64,000 bases of DNA from Nymphaea colorata (Eukaryota; Streptophyta; Magnoliopsida; Nymphaeales; Nymphaeaceae), in contig NC_045149.1 in NCBI RefSeq assembly GCF_008831285.2, forward strand, positions 20,041,035-20,105,034, given 5' to 3'. Below the pieces are notes generated by a model. The model saw only the letters and a program-made list of their open reading frames with translations, was not told the origin of the DNA and made no database searches. Below are positions 50,030-61,559 of this stretch, piece after piece. Position 1 is the stretch's first letter. Each line of letters starts with the position of its first letter. The position numbers and the translations under genes are program-made.

Positions 50030-50699
50030 TCACAATTAGTTGGTTTTATGAAGTGGTGTTTTTAGTTTTTATAAGAATAAAAAGAAAAAAAGAGAATTAA
50101 ATTGTTGGCAATAATTTTTTTCATTTTACTTCTAAATTAGTGAGGTCTAACATATGACCTTGTCTAATAATGGGGCAGGTTATATGTTATGGTTAATGTA
50201 ATGTAAACGGTCGGGCTTGGTGTTAAAGTAGTTAAACATGAAAATCTATCTTTTTTTTATGGGTATTTTTATTTATTTAAACTTTATTTATTTAAATTCT
50301 ATTTTATTCTTGTAAGAGAAGTATTTCAACTTACCATTAAGGGCATTTTCGTCATTTTTTTATAACACAAAATTTGATGTTAAGGGTTAACATATAACCT
50401 ACTCTAACAATGTAAGAGCTTAGATGTAAATTTTGCCAAAGGATGGTGTAAACTGGTAAAAGCGTCAAATTTTGTGTCTACTTCTGTAATTTTTTCTGTA
50501 GCAGTGAAACGACTTTATCTTGGATTCGTGTAAAGGTTTTAATAAGAACTGAAAACTCTATGTCAATTGTGTAGATTTAAATTTAACCACTTATAACTCA
50601 CAAGTCAATAAAGCAACACCAAGTGACATACAATGTTTTTTTTTTATTTTTCTAGATATTATAATTTTATATTTATTTTTTGAACTAAATATATAGTAT

Positions 50700-51160
50700 C
50701 TTAGTCAATTCATAACGAATTGAACTCAAACGAGTCGAGTTCCAGCTTACAAATGTACTCGAAACAATAAACAAGTCGAGTTAGAGCTTACAAATGTACT
50801 TCAAATGATAAACGAGTTGAGTTCGAGTTTTGAGAACTTGACTTGTTTATACTCGACTTGAGTCGGTTCATCAGTTTTAACAAAATAAATATTTCATAAG
50901 TTAGATGAGTTAACATTTACACGAGTTAAATGAGTTACACGAGTTAAATGAGTTACATGAGTTAACAACGCTTGCAGTAGTTAAACAAATTAAAGCTTAC
51001 ACGAGTTAATGCCTAAACGAGTTAAATGGGTTAAACGAGTCGAGTTCAAGCTCGATTTTGTGTAGTTTAGTCGAGCTCGAGCTTGCTATAAGAAACTATA
51101 CTCGACTTTGATCCAAGCTTGAGTTGTTTGAGCCAAGTCGAGCTGGCCACGATCCTAGCC
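50700..51160. repeat. Repetitive element rich in CGAGTT / ACGAGTTAAATGAGTT words
   Basis: The phrases CGAGTCGAGTT and GCTTACAAATGTACT recur at about 50734-50830, and ACACGAGTTAAATGAGTT-type 15-18 bp units recur at about 50908-51040, ending in TCGAGCTCGAGCTTG. Such CGAGCTCGAGTCG-rich patches are commonly seen as degenerate non-coding transposons in plant genomes. Boundaries and superfamily are not resolved. Confidence 0.6.
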
Positions 51161-51365
51161 AACTCTGAGTACTCTTAACTCCTATCGGCAAGTTTAGTAA
51201 CTATGTCCCTAAATATACAAATCATGTCCACATTTCCTTAAAAGCTCGTTTGATTTGTGTCCATGGCATGAGAATGGATAGGGTCATTTTGTTTAGTCGA
51301 ATCAGACACAAACACGGACTGCACACATAATAGAGGAGATAGTTTATCATCTAATATTAGAGGTC

Positions 51366-51683
51366 ATGGATAAGGCTGGGCAGCCAGCTGGGCTGCCGGT
51401 GGGTACTCGATACTTGGCCCGACTTTGGCCCAAACTCGGGCTAAGAAAAAAGAGCATCGGGCCGACCTGGTTGGACCTGATAAGCACAGGTGGACCTGAT
51501 AATTTTTTTAATATTTATTTTATTAATATATATATAATATTTTACTACAATTAATTACATTTATATATTATTTTATATTAAAATATATAATTTTTTAATT
51601 TAATTGAGCCAAACCCGAGTTTTAATGAGGACCCAAACCCAAAATTCGGGTGTCGGCCGGCCCAATGTCGAGCCTTAGTCATA
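51366..51683. mobile_element. Putative non-autonomous element rich in GGGCC/GGCCC
   Basis: A GC-rich left end (GATAAGGCTGGGCAGCCAGC) and a right end (CGGCCGGCCCAATGTCGAGCCTTAGTC) are weakly inverted, sharing TAAGGCT, and surround an A+T-rich core. CCCAAACTCGGG and CCAAACCCGAG recur on either side of the core. This looks like a decayed TIR element. The short open frame at its left end is not a gene. Confidence 0.4.
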
Positions 51684-53495
51684 AAATAAAACACACTCTC
51701 CACGACCGGTTCGCCAAACCCTTGTTTCTAAAAGGAAACCATATGCAAAAATCAATACATGAAGTAACCACCAATTACATTATATTGGCAAAATTTTGTA
51801 CGATTTTAAAAAATTCAATAGTTTAAGAATTTCACGTTGGGTTCACAAAATATGAATACTTTTTTGCATTGCTTTCAACGACTTAAAAGTGTTAATTTAT
51901 CAAAAAGTTGACTAAAAAAAAGTTGACAACAATTAACTTTTTTTCAAAATTGCGTTGCATGTGTCTATGTCTAAAATTTAAATCTTCAGGGAAATGCTCA
52001 TAAATTTAAGCAAATCTTGATAGTCACGCCTTCTTACAATCTGCAACTTTTCTTTCAGAAAAAAAAGAAAACACTTCCCGTGTCAAATGAAACATAATGA
52101 GTCCGTTTACCTAAAAGAAATAATATTTGCAAAAACAAGAACGTTAGAAATCTAATTTATTTGATAATATATATATATATATATAAACAAAATTAAAGTG
52201 ACTAATTGTTTTATAATGAAAATAATCATGTCATATCGACTTGAGTGGAACATGATGACCTGAATTTTTGGTTTCCAAAGGGTGAACCAAGAATATGTTA
52301 TTTATTGCGTGTCAATGATTTAAACTGACCACCTATCAATCCCTATCTTCTCCGTTGTACCCACGCCCCTTAAAAAATATATATATGTAGTTCATTTTTC
52401 ACCCCCTAAAAAGCCAGTTGATCTAACATAAAAGAGCTATTCGGCAATAATAACAAAATCTTATATGAACTTAGCCTAAAAAATAAGGTAAAAATTCATA
52501 AAAATTATTTCTGAATTTACTTTATTTTTTAGATAGATTTATAAGACACTAACAATAACATATTGTTATTGTTGTCAAACAGCTCCAAAAAAAAATAGCA
52601 AACGTAATCTTCAATTGTGGTCACTAATAAAAACACATGATTCTTACCAGCTAGAAAATTAAACAAATCAACAATTCATTTTTGAAATTGTAAACAAAAC
52701 AAATAGTCCCTAAAATTATAATTTTCAAAGGAATGTGGGCTTATATTGATCATCGTATGTTAATTCAAAATGTTTTAATTTCTTTTCAATTTTTTTTTTA
52801 AAATAGACCAATTTATAAGCTTTTGAAATTAATAAATAATGACGCTGATAAATAAAGGTCGAGGGCCTACCCCCCGCAAACTTCCAGTTTGAGCACTGAG
52901 CTCTTAAATGATAAGCTGACTTTTGAGGGACTAATTCGAAGGAGGTACTGACTGACTTTGACCGATGACTTAGACTCAAAGAAGGTCAAGTTGGGCCCAT
53001 CCGTCATAATATCCTTCCCATGTATTTGCCAACTGAATTTATTTCAGACCCTATTTCTACAACTAAAATTGTTTTTGGTTTTAAATTTTGATTCAATTTA
53101 AACTGCACTTGTGCTGAGAGACTTTGTCAACTCGCGGCCATCAAAGGTTCCTCCCTTAATACCGTTGACTCCGAAAAGACAAACACAATAAACGAGAAGT
53201 TTAAAAGAAATATAATTTTTTAAGTATAATTGAATTACTGTGCTTATTAATAATAAACTATTTTAGAAAACTAAATAAATATTTTTAATTCCTTTCATTT
53301 TAGTGCCCAAATTTTTTTCTTTAAATTATGGGTTTACCATCCGATCAGATGGGTAGAAGAGGAGGGACTCAGAAGCCAACCAGGAAATTTAATTTGGTGA
53401 GAGATGTGGTGCATGAACTATGCATTAATTGCTGACAGAAAAAAATGGCAACAACAGTTAAGTGCCTATTCATTGACAGCAATCTTTCTCTTTTT

Positions 53496-53498
<3 letters not shown>
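51684..53498. other. Gene-free A+T-rich spacer
   Basis: No supported gene. A short (TA)n run is present at about 52168-52185. An 84-codon minus frame at 52725-52979 matches nothing I recognise. Confidence 0.35.

Positions 53499-53531
<33 letters not shown>
53499..53531. repeat. (TA)n microsatellite
   Basis: About 16 TA units, directly upstream of the second MITE copy. Confidence 0.93.
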
Positions 53532-53538
<7 letters not shown>

Positions 53539-53585
53539 ATTGAATGTTAACTATAGTCAGGGCTGAGTGAATGTTAACTATAGTT

Positions 53586-53779
53586 AGGGGCGGAGATAGG
53601 ATTTTCTTCAGGGGCGGGCTGACAATCCAACTTCTGAATCCGCATATGACCAAATTGAATTCAAATAAAAAAAATACATGGCACAATTAAATTTTTTTAT
53701 TTTTTTTAATGTTAATTTTTTTTTTTCATTGGCAAGAGTGGGGCCATGGCCTACGCGCCCCTCCTCCCTCCGCCCCTAT
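53586..53779. mobile_element. hAT-type MITE, copy 2, with 8-bp target duplication
   Basis: A 194-bp relative of the element at 16151-16324. It begins AGGGGCGGAGATAGG and ends CCTCCCTCCGCCCCTAT, and carries the same right-hand block, GTGGGGCCATGGCCTA. CTATAGTT flanks it on both sides (53578-53585 and 53780-53787). The left flank also contains a nearby second copy of GAATGTTAACTATAGT, so the site itself was duplicated. Confidence 0.82.
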
Positions 53780-54200
53780 CTATAGTTATCCAAAGTCACT
53801 CAACTGTCTAACTAAAACCGTTTATTTGAAATAGATAAATGGTTAAGAAAAAAACAATAAAAAAAAGGTATGAACTAAAATTAGATGACAAAAATATTTA
53901 TCCCATTTTTTTTTATTTTTCTCTTAACAGTCTATCATGATAAATTAGACAATACAATTTAGAAGGCCGAATGAATCTGCAAAGCCAAAGTCATCATTCA
54001 ATTATATATAGAACTCTAAAGTACGCGGCAAAGCCGACATGAGCTTAGTGAAGAAGGGTACTGATTCAATATTCTTGACCTTCATTAATTGGTCCCGAGA
54101 AGAACATGAAAGTCCAGATATGGATGCAGAGAGGAACTTGCATGTAGGCAGGCGGGATCCACCATAACGGATACACCCATCTGATTCCTCTGTCTCCTTC

Positions 54201-54203
<3 letters not shown>

Positions 54204-54270
<67 letters not shown>
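54204..54270. repeat. (TA)n microsatellite
   Basis: About 33 uninterrupted TA units. Confidence 0.97.
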
Positions 54271-54272
<2 letters not shown>

Positions 54273-54841
54273 AATTTATTATTGTAATAAAGGTAGGTCT
54301 CTTGGCAGGTTACTAAATATGTTGCCGGGCAATTAACTATGTTGTTGATTGGGAAGACCCGTTACTAAATTTGACTTGGCTCGGTGGGACTATTTATTAG
54401 GAGTTAGGCCCAACCCCTATCCGACTGACCTATTGATGATGCAATTTATTTTATTTACGAACCCTTGATTCATAAGTTAGTAAGCCCTTAGTTTGTTTTT
54501 TTTATTAAGATATTTAAATAGCTCCGGATGGACGGGTTGGGGCATGCCTGTACCTGGTTCGGACCCTTCCCATGTTTAATCATTATTTTCATTTATAAAT
54601 TTGTGGGAGACCGGCAGATGTCCTTTCTCTGTTGTCCGTTCGGACGAGAAAAAAATGCACCTAATTGAATTCATTGGGTACAAAAATGTTTTTTTTTGGT
54701 GGTCCAAAATTGAGTGCGTTTTGTCCAATTATTATTTTTTTGCTTATTTAAGTTAAGAATACATATTGGTACTAAAAAGTATTCCAGTTTATGTTTTTAA
54801 TTAAAAAATAGATATGGCCTGGATTCTTCATTCAATTATGC

Positions 54842-54842
<1 letters not shown>

Positions 54843-54883
<41 letters not shown>

Positions 54884-54967
54884 TTTATGCTTTTAAATGA
54901 TCATACATCTACCATTTTCTGGATTCATCGTTCTTCAATTATGCTAGAGAGAGAGAGAGAGAGAGAG
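54843..54967. repeat. Duplicated (GA)n microsatellite with flanking repeat
   Basis: Two GA runs (54843-54878 and 54945-54967) are each preceded by TTCAATTATGCTAGAGAG, and the phrase GGATTC(T)TCATTC/GGATTCATCGTTC occurs before each. A local segmental duplication carried the microsatellite with it. Confidence 0.8.
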
Positions 54968-55240
54968 CCATTTTATATACGTTCTTAACTCAAATTCTAG
55001 ATAATTCTATTTTTTGGGGATTCATATTCAATTGAGAGACAAGGAAAGAGACAGAGATATTAATCAACATTACTCAATAATCACCACTCGACAATGTGAT
55101 TCATATTAATTAATTTATAAAGTTGGATTTTATAAGAGAACAATGGGAACAAAATGAAAAAATGAAACAATATAATTGAATTTCAATATGTCCAAATCAT
55201 TATACACCTTATGTTTTGCTTGTACATATATACGTTACGT

Positions 55241-55268
55241 ATGGAGAGAGAGAGAGAGAGAGAGAGAA
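55241..55268. repeat. (GA)n microsatellite
   Basis: About 13 GA units in the spacer downstream of the PUB gene's 3' end. Confidence 0.93.
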
Positions 55269-55627
55269 TCTTACTCACTCATGGTGCATTCACATGCATT
55301 TTCCAAGCAAATAATTAATATAATAGATCGAGTTTCTCGCGTACTGCCGCCACTTTCGCGTCCAAGAAGGAACAGCAAATTCCGATGAAGAAGAAACAGC
55401 AAATTGAGAGGAAGAGTGAGAAAGAGAGATCTTCAACGATTCAACATCGTATGAACACCGAACCACGTCAACTAAAACATTTTCATGCACACAGAACGAA
55501 ATCCAAAGATGAATCTTTGAATAGGAAAGGCAAAAAGCCTGGCAATTTTTTCTTTCCTACATTCGGTTGTAATTCAATAGTTGGGTTCATCTTCTTCAGA
55601 CGATTGATCCCTTCCAAAAAAAATTTC

Positions 55628-56896
55628 TCACTGAGATCCGTGTTTTCGCCTGAAGAAATCCTGCAACTGCACGGGGAAGCACGGGTGCCGCTTCCACGTG
55701 TTCCTGTGCATCTTCAGCATCTTCATGGCCCTCTCCCTCGTTGAGCTCCCGTCTGATCCGCCATTGATCTGCAGCAACGCGCAGAGCTTGGAAAGCGCTC
55801 CGTACTCCGCCATCTGCTCGAGAAATCTCTTCGTCGGATAGCACCCGCAGATCAACCACAGAATCTTCACTCCCAATCTCGTTGTCAACTCGGAGACTCT
55901 CATGATCTTCTTGGTCACAACTGCGACTGCCATTGCGTGGTCGACGAACGCAGACCTCCCTTCTGCGGTTTCACAGAGCTGTTTCACTGCTGCCATCATC
56001 TTCTCGCATCGGCCTCTGCTGGAATCCGGCAGCAGCTCGATCAGAATGCAGACGGCGCCGGCCTCTATGGCCTTGATCCGGTTCAATCTCGAGACGGGCA
56101 ATAAGTCCAGGAGAATGTCCAGAGCAGAAGACGTGGCTTCGTTGCAGATTTCGTCTGACAGCAACTCCAGAAGCGCCTTGAATATATCTACTTCTTGATC
56201 TCCTCCAATTTGGCACCAGTCGAACCCCTTGTTCGTGATCTTTCGCAGGATCGAGACCGCATGGAGCCTCGATTCAGTGTTCCCTGTTTGGATCATCCAA
56301 ACCAGAGACCTCACACAATCCGGCCTAGTCAAGAACTGGACCTGAGATCCCGAGATGGTCGACAGTGGCAGGCCATGAAGAATCGAAAGAGATTCTTCAC
56401 ACGACCGGAGGGCGGCGAAACTCTCGCCGAAGTGTTCGCTCCTGCCCTGGCAGAGCAACCCGCTTAAGATCTCTATCCCCCCACACCGAACAAACAGTTC
56501 GAAATTCTCTTCCTCTGGTCCAATCACCCCCCTCAGCTTCTTCAGTGCGGATACCTTGAACGGCGAAGACTCAATCGACCGGAGAATATCAACAACGTCC
56601 TTGGGATCAGCAGGTTTCCGGCCAGACGACGAGGCCGGAGACGAGCTCCGCGGATCATCCCTCTGGGAATTGCTCCACTGCCACGAGTTTATCAACCGTT
56701 TCAGTGTGTGGTTGGGAGTGAGATCGAGGTTTTCGAGCTTCTGCATCGTGGCGGGGCAGGTGGTTTTCCGGCAATCGTAGATCCAGCGCTCGATGTATTC
56801 CCGTTCGTACGTCACGCCGGTGCAAGCCGTCACCGGATCGACCATGATATCCATTGAAATGGGGCATCTGAAGTAGAGAGGTATCTCCATCTCCAT
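55628..56896 (-). CDS. U-box E3 ubiquitin ligase, PUB22/23/24 type
   Basis: A plant U-box/ARM E3 ligase; PUB22-24 in Arabidopsis dampen immune signalling and drought responses by ubiquitinating targets. The gene is intronless: 1269 nt, 422 aa plus TGA. The start is the ATG at 56896 (MEMEIPLYFRCPISMDIMVD), because the frame upstream is a GA-rich 5' UTR and the family begins with this phrase; an ATG six bases further in is the alternative. The U-box covers about residues 5-80 (RCPISMDIMVDPV, GVTYEREYIERWI, CPATMQKL, LTPNHTLKRLI). A Ser/Pro linker follows, then ARM-like helical repeats over about residues 110-400, including ESRLHAVSILRKI, IKAIEAGAVCILIELL and TKKIMRVSELTTRLGVKILW. The C-terminus is NTWKRHPCFPVQLQDFFRRK, as in this clade. 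It is clearly GC-richer than the flanking DNA. It is not possible to say which of PUB22, 23 or 24 it corresponds to. Confidence 0.95.
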   Translation of the reverse strand: MEMEIPLYFRCPISMDIMVDPVTACTGVTYEREYIERWIYDCRKTTCPATMQKLENLDLTPNHTLKRLINSWQWSNSQRDDPRSSSPASSSGRKPADPKDVVDILRSIESSPFKVSALKKLRGVIGPEEENFELFVRCGGIEILSGLLCQGRSEHFGESFAALRSCEESLSILHGLPLSTISGSQVQFLTRPDCVRSLVWMIQTGNTESRLHAVSILRKITNKGFDWCQIGGDQEVDIFKALLELLSDEICNEATSSALDILLDLLPVSRLNRIKAIEAGAVCILIELLPDSSRGRCEKMMAAVKQLCETAEGRSAFVDHAMAVAVVTKKIMRVSELTTRLGVKILWLICGCYPTKRFLEQMAEYGALSKLCALLQINGGSDGSSTRERAMKMLKMHRNTWKRHPCFPVQLQDFFRRKHGSQ

Positions 56897-56940
56897 ATCT
56901 CCCTCTCTCTCTCTCTTTCTCTCTCCACAGGAGAAGAAGA
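56897..56940 (-). promoter_or_regulatory. GA-rich 5' leader of the PUB gene
   Basis: On the minus strand a run of GAGAGA directly precedes the start codon (plus-strand CT repeats at about 56899-56924). (GA)n leaders are common in plant 5' UTRs. TATA-like sequence occurs further upstream at about 57308-57350, but its distance of over 400 bases makes it uncertain as the promoter. Confidence 0.4.
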
Positions 56941-57055
56941 AGATGTTAAGCTTCTGGTCGATGGGGAAGATCTGTGGATGGTGGTTCGCAGATTTATGGA
57001 GGTTGAGAAGGGAAGGCTTTTTTTTTTTATAGAAGGGAACGTTCATGGAAGTCAA

Positions 57056-58791
57056 TGGAGATGATGAACCGCTTTATGAGCTGTGTTTTCGCGTGGAGGG
57101 ATGGAATACGACTGTGTATTCCCCCAAATTATTTTTAAAACGTAACTCTTTGTTCTTCCCGGGAAAATTTATCCGACCGTTGGAGTTGACATTTTCATGA
57201 ACAGTCCATTTTCCCTTGAGACGTCGTAGAATCATCGAAACGTCCCCTCTATTTTCACAAATTGACGCATGGCCTCCCTTTCCATCACGCAATCTCATAA
57301 AATTCATTTTTTATATATTATTTCCTTTATATATATATATATACATAGTATTTTTTTTATCATTTGACTAAGTATTTGAACGATTCAAAATTCGTTGAAT
57401 TACTGTCTTTCATCAACAAATTTAACTTTGTCAACGGAAACGGATCATTAATGAATACTAAATTCGATTAACTTAAGTTAAATAATTTATTCCTTAGCTA
57501 CATCAATGGACAAGTAACGTATACGTTGAAGTATGTGATGATAATGTTGCTGTCTTGAAGAAATAGAATTCAAGATCATGAAAGGGAGGTTGTCTTGGGA
57601 TTGTACTGCGAAGAAAGTGGGGGGAGGGTTCCTGAAATATTGGTAAGACGAAGGGGCTTCCAAATAAATTAACGGATCGTTTACTTTCTCGAGTTACTCG
57701 TACAGGTCGGAGTGACGGCGTTCTTTTTTTTTTTTTTTTCCTTTCAATTTTTTTGGGAATAAACCAAACGGAGTGGACGTGGAACCGGGGGCGGTTGAAC
57801 GGCCGGTGATTATTTTAAATTAAACTAATTTTTAATTTAAAATTAGTTTCAGATCCTCTCATATCCGAGATCCAGATCCAGGGTGAAGCAAACACAACCT
57901 ACAAGAACCTGCCATTCTGATTCTTGTTTGGGGCGTCCGGATACGAATCTAGATCCAGATCGGCACATGATCAGGCAAAAAAATAATGAAATCTCACCAA
58001 CTTTGTCTATCTGGGTCAGTTGGATCTCGGGTCTGGTGAAGCAGATCCGAACAAATCTCAGATCTCACACAGCCGAAGTTGGTCCGGGTCAGAGGGTTGA
58101 CCCAATAATATTACATGAGCAAGGAATTCAATGACGGATCGTGAGAGCAACAATTTGCTTTAATTCATTTTTTATAGGTTCAAGCGTAGATGGATCGGGT
58201 TTGGTTGTCAACTCATAAAGAAAGGTGTTGGAGTCAATGAAAGAAAGTCAGAAGCTGCTTCTCCCAAATAAGAAATGCCAAAATTAATGAAAGTCAAGAG
58301 ATAGTGCGTAGTCGGACCCGGTTTCAATGGAGCATGACGGGACCCGAACATCGGGGGCCCCCTTAAATGAAGCTGGTACCTCTTTATGGTATCGGATTTG
58401 GATTGACGGATTCGGTATCCATTCAATGTGTGTGACATTTATGAGCGTCACCGTTGGTCATAGAAAATGACAGCACCTTGGGTCAGATATTTAGATTCAC
58501 TTGGCTTCTGTAGTAAGAAATCGCTCATTATGTGTGATTCAAGCATACTTAAATGTCATCTGATTAATGAATTTGATCCGATTTGAAGTTAAGGAATGGC
58601 ATCCGGTCGGGTTCAAAACACGCGTTTGACTGGATTGGGATAATGATTCCGATACAGACTTAAGTTTCGAATAGATGTTCTAATTCAATATCCATACAAT
58701 TTAACTTCTCAAGGTAAGTCTTTTTAAATAAGAGGAAGTAGCGTTCAAAAGTTAAATTAGAGGAAGAAGCGTGTTTGAATAGGGAGACATG
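57056..58791. other. PUB upstream spacer
   Basis: No supported gene. A perfect inverted repeat with 11-bp arms (AAACTAATTTT, 6-base loop) is at 57822-57849. A T-run is at 57726-57740. The stretch 57850-58450 is comparatively GC-rich, with several GATCC/GGATCGG words, and may be a decayed repeat, but no ends could be identified. Confidence 0.35.
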
Positions 58792-59111
58792 CTGGATGCC
58801 AACGGATCGGATTCGGATCGGATACATCTTTAATCATATCCGCTTTTTCAGATATTCATATATTCGGATTCAAATAAAGCAAAGTCATATCCGAATCTGA
58901 ATCCGAATCCGATTTTTATATTTATATCCAAATCCGAATCTGAATTTTGAACCGGATTTTGCAATTTTTCAAGTATTAGATAGAGGATATTTGTCTAAAA
59001 ATGAATCCGATCCGAATCCGATCCGATTTCTTAATCGGATATTAAATTTTTATCCATATCCGATTTATCGGTCGGATATCTGATTCAAATCGGATATATT
59101 GACATCCCTAG
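58792..59111. mobile_element. Probable non-autonomous hAT-like element, TCCGAATC-rich
   Basis: The right end reads ATATTGACATCCCTAG, whose reverse complement CTAGGGATGTCAATAT is a familiar plant hAT-type terminus; the left end CTGGATGCCAACGGATC is a diverged match in inverted orientation. Inside, ATCCGAATC and its complement recur many times. CATG flanks both ends (GACATG before, GCATGC after), but a clean 8-bp target duplication is not visible. Confidence 0.55.
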
Positions 59112-59123
59112 GCATGCATGTGA

Positions 59124-59187
<64 letters not shown>
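59124..59187. repeat. Compound (CT)n(TA)n microsatellite
   Basis: A CT run (59124-59147) passes directly into a TA run (59148-59187). It begins just after the TCCGAATC-rich element. Confidence 0.95.
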
Positions 59188-59192
<5 letters not shown>

Positions 59193-59685
59193 GAATATAC
59201 ATAAAAAAAACATGAAAATACGACGTTATTATCGGATTTTTTTTTTAGACAAGAAGCGTAAGATTGTTACTTTTAAAATTTCTGAAATCCGATTTATGCA
59301 ATTATTTTTCATGTTTCTGAAGTCTTATCATTTGAATATTTTGCATTCGTGTATATGAGTGGATTTGTGAATGAAATGGTGTAGCTTGAACCTGAAACTT
59401 CCTCCTTGCTATTTTTTATAGAATCTAAGAAGCTGAAAGTTGATTCAACCGATCAAAGAGTGTATGTGACAGTAGCAAAAAATTAATAATCTTTTTTGAC
59501 ACGTACATCAGATTTGACAAGAGTTAAAAACTCAACAATGGGTAATAAAAAAATTGATCTCTACATAAAAAATTATGGTTTTTTAAATTCTAGTACTTTT
59601 TGGTATTCTGAATCTATCTGTCCGATTTGATAGATTAAAAAAAAAAAATAACAGTACCAGATGGCACATCGTTCGTCACATTTGA

Positions 59686-59689
<4 letters not shown>

Positions 59690-59748
<59 letters not shown>
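59690..59748. repeat. (TA)n microsatellite
   Basis: About 29 TA units followed by a T-run. Confidence 0.96.
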
Positions 59749-59756
<8 letters not shown>

Positions 59757-60291
59757 TTTTGAAGATTCACATTACTGAATAACTGTGTCATATGTTAAAA
59801 GTTTTCACGTGAAATTTAAACTGTAGATGAAATTAACTTGTATCAAGAATAAAAAAATCTTATCGTTAGCCAAGAACGCAACACTCATAGGTAGGAGCAG
59901 AGCCAGAAATTTTTCATTAAGAACGTCTTATCATGGTTTCGAAATTTTGACGGGTCAAAATTCTATTTTTCAAAATTTTTATATAGGATACATGATTTTT
60001 TTTTAAAATTTATCTGTAGATTTAAATTTTTTTGACCATTGCTCATGGGATTCGATCTCTGCTGCTTTTCAATTAAAACTCTATTTCTAGAACTACTTTT
60101 TTTCCAAAGAAAATTTTGCAAACAAGAGAACCATGTCGATATGATCTTCAAGTCGAAAACTGTAAGGATTTAAACATTAAAGATCTTTTCCGGATTATTT
60201 TTAATAGAATTTTTATACGACTTTCTGCGTTAATTATACTTTTAAATTCATAACTTAATCTTAACTGCATTATTATCGATTAAAAGCTGCC

Positions 60292-60530
60292 TCCCAAACT
60301 GTATGAATATTGGATATAGGAAATTTATTTAAAACTAAATCCACATTCGAATTGAATCAGAGAATATGAATTTGATAGAACATTTAAGTAAAACCGAATC
60401 TGAATCCGATCGGATGTCATTTCTAAAATCCTGATCAAATCTAAATTTTTAATTGGATTTTAATTTTTTTCTTTATCAAAAAGCAATTCGGTCAAATATC
60501 CTATCTCAATTTGAGAAGTTGACAACCTTT
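60292..60530. repeat. Dispersed repeat, copy B (pairs with 43735-43960)
   Basis: Shares its first 45-50 bases with the stretch at 43735, apart from scattered substitutions, then continues with CGAATCTGAATCCGATCGGA-type words and ends near GTTGACAACCTTTACTAGGGG. That resembles the hAT-like termini at 58792-59111. No coding capacity. Confidence 0.55.
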
Positions 60531-61559
60531 ACTAGGGGAACATCCATCTTATGTATCATGAATTTGCCCTGAATAGGGCCGATTCATAAAACATTATAAC
60601 AAGTGCTACATGAATCTGCCTCGAAAAATGAAACTGATTCATGAGACAATAACAATATATTGCTAACTTAATGTTGCTAAACATGCCAAATACATGAAAA
60701 GTTAGGTTAAAATCCAAAGATATTGAAAACTTCATACCAGATCATCTGGCCCATTTTGGACCCTTGACATGAACCCAACACTGTATTTTCTTGTTAAGTT
60801 TGCTAAACTGAGTGGGTCAGGTTGAATGGCTTTAGGCTAGCAAGTTTAATAGTGCAATAAATAACCTAAAAAAATATGCATGCAAACGCTCACTTCAATC
60901 CATACTTGGTTGGTGAAACCTCAACTGAAGTACCAACACCTTATTTTTGACAGTCAAATTTGATACAACCACTGATCACAAACCCTAAACTTTTGGTTTA
61001 TTTCATTTCCCTTTTCATGCCAAACCATGAATTTAATATATGGTGGAGTTGGTCAATGGTGCTTGTAAGTAGAGAAAGTTGTTGCTATAATATGTGAAGT
61101 GGGTATGTAGTCTAATGCACCTTCATGAAATATTAAACTTGATTGTAAAGAGAATGTAAGTCACTAAAGTTTAATTATTTATATATGAACCTAGCATTTG
61201 AAGCAGGAATACAGGAAGCAGACAAGAATGGGTGACAGCATCAAGTGGGAAAAACATTGAAGCTCAGTTTAGGTGTGGCAAGTAAGGAAATTGATGATCA
61301 AGGAAACATAATCAAACTATGACACATGACAAAAGGAAAGATTGGAAAATTCCCAATAGAATGGAGAAAAAAATCATACATTAACTGAAGAAATGAAGAA
61401 AGCATGACCCAATCAACAAACCAAAGACTATCAACCTGAGTTCCAAAAGAGGAGCCAGAGGATGGAGTGGACCAAATTGAAAAGCTTTTCTAGGTAGTTG
61501 GAATGACCAATTTTTTAGTGGATGTTTTAAATGTGTTAGGTGATGTCCAACTTGGTTTC
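60531..61559. other. Gene-free spacer
   Basis: No supported gene or repeat ends. The A+T-rich sequence leads into the 187-bp array. Confidence 0.35.

Noticed and set aside
55385-56780. Plus-strand and alternative-frame ORFs over the PUB gene
   Set aside because: They are shadows of the GC-rich minus-strand PUB coding sequence.
56897-57055. 53-residue N-terminal extension of the PUB protein
   Set aside because: It is low-complexity, GA-rich leader, and the family begins at the MEMEIPLYF phrase.
59885-60070. Possible third hAT-type MITE (starts near GGAGCAGAGCCAGAAATTTTT)
   Set aside because: The left end resembles the CAGGGGCGGAGCCAG terminus, but no matching right end or target duplication could be found.
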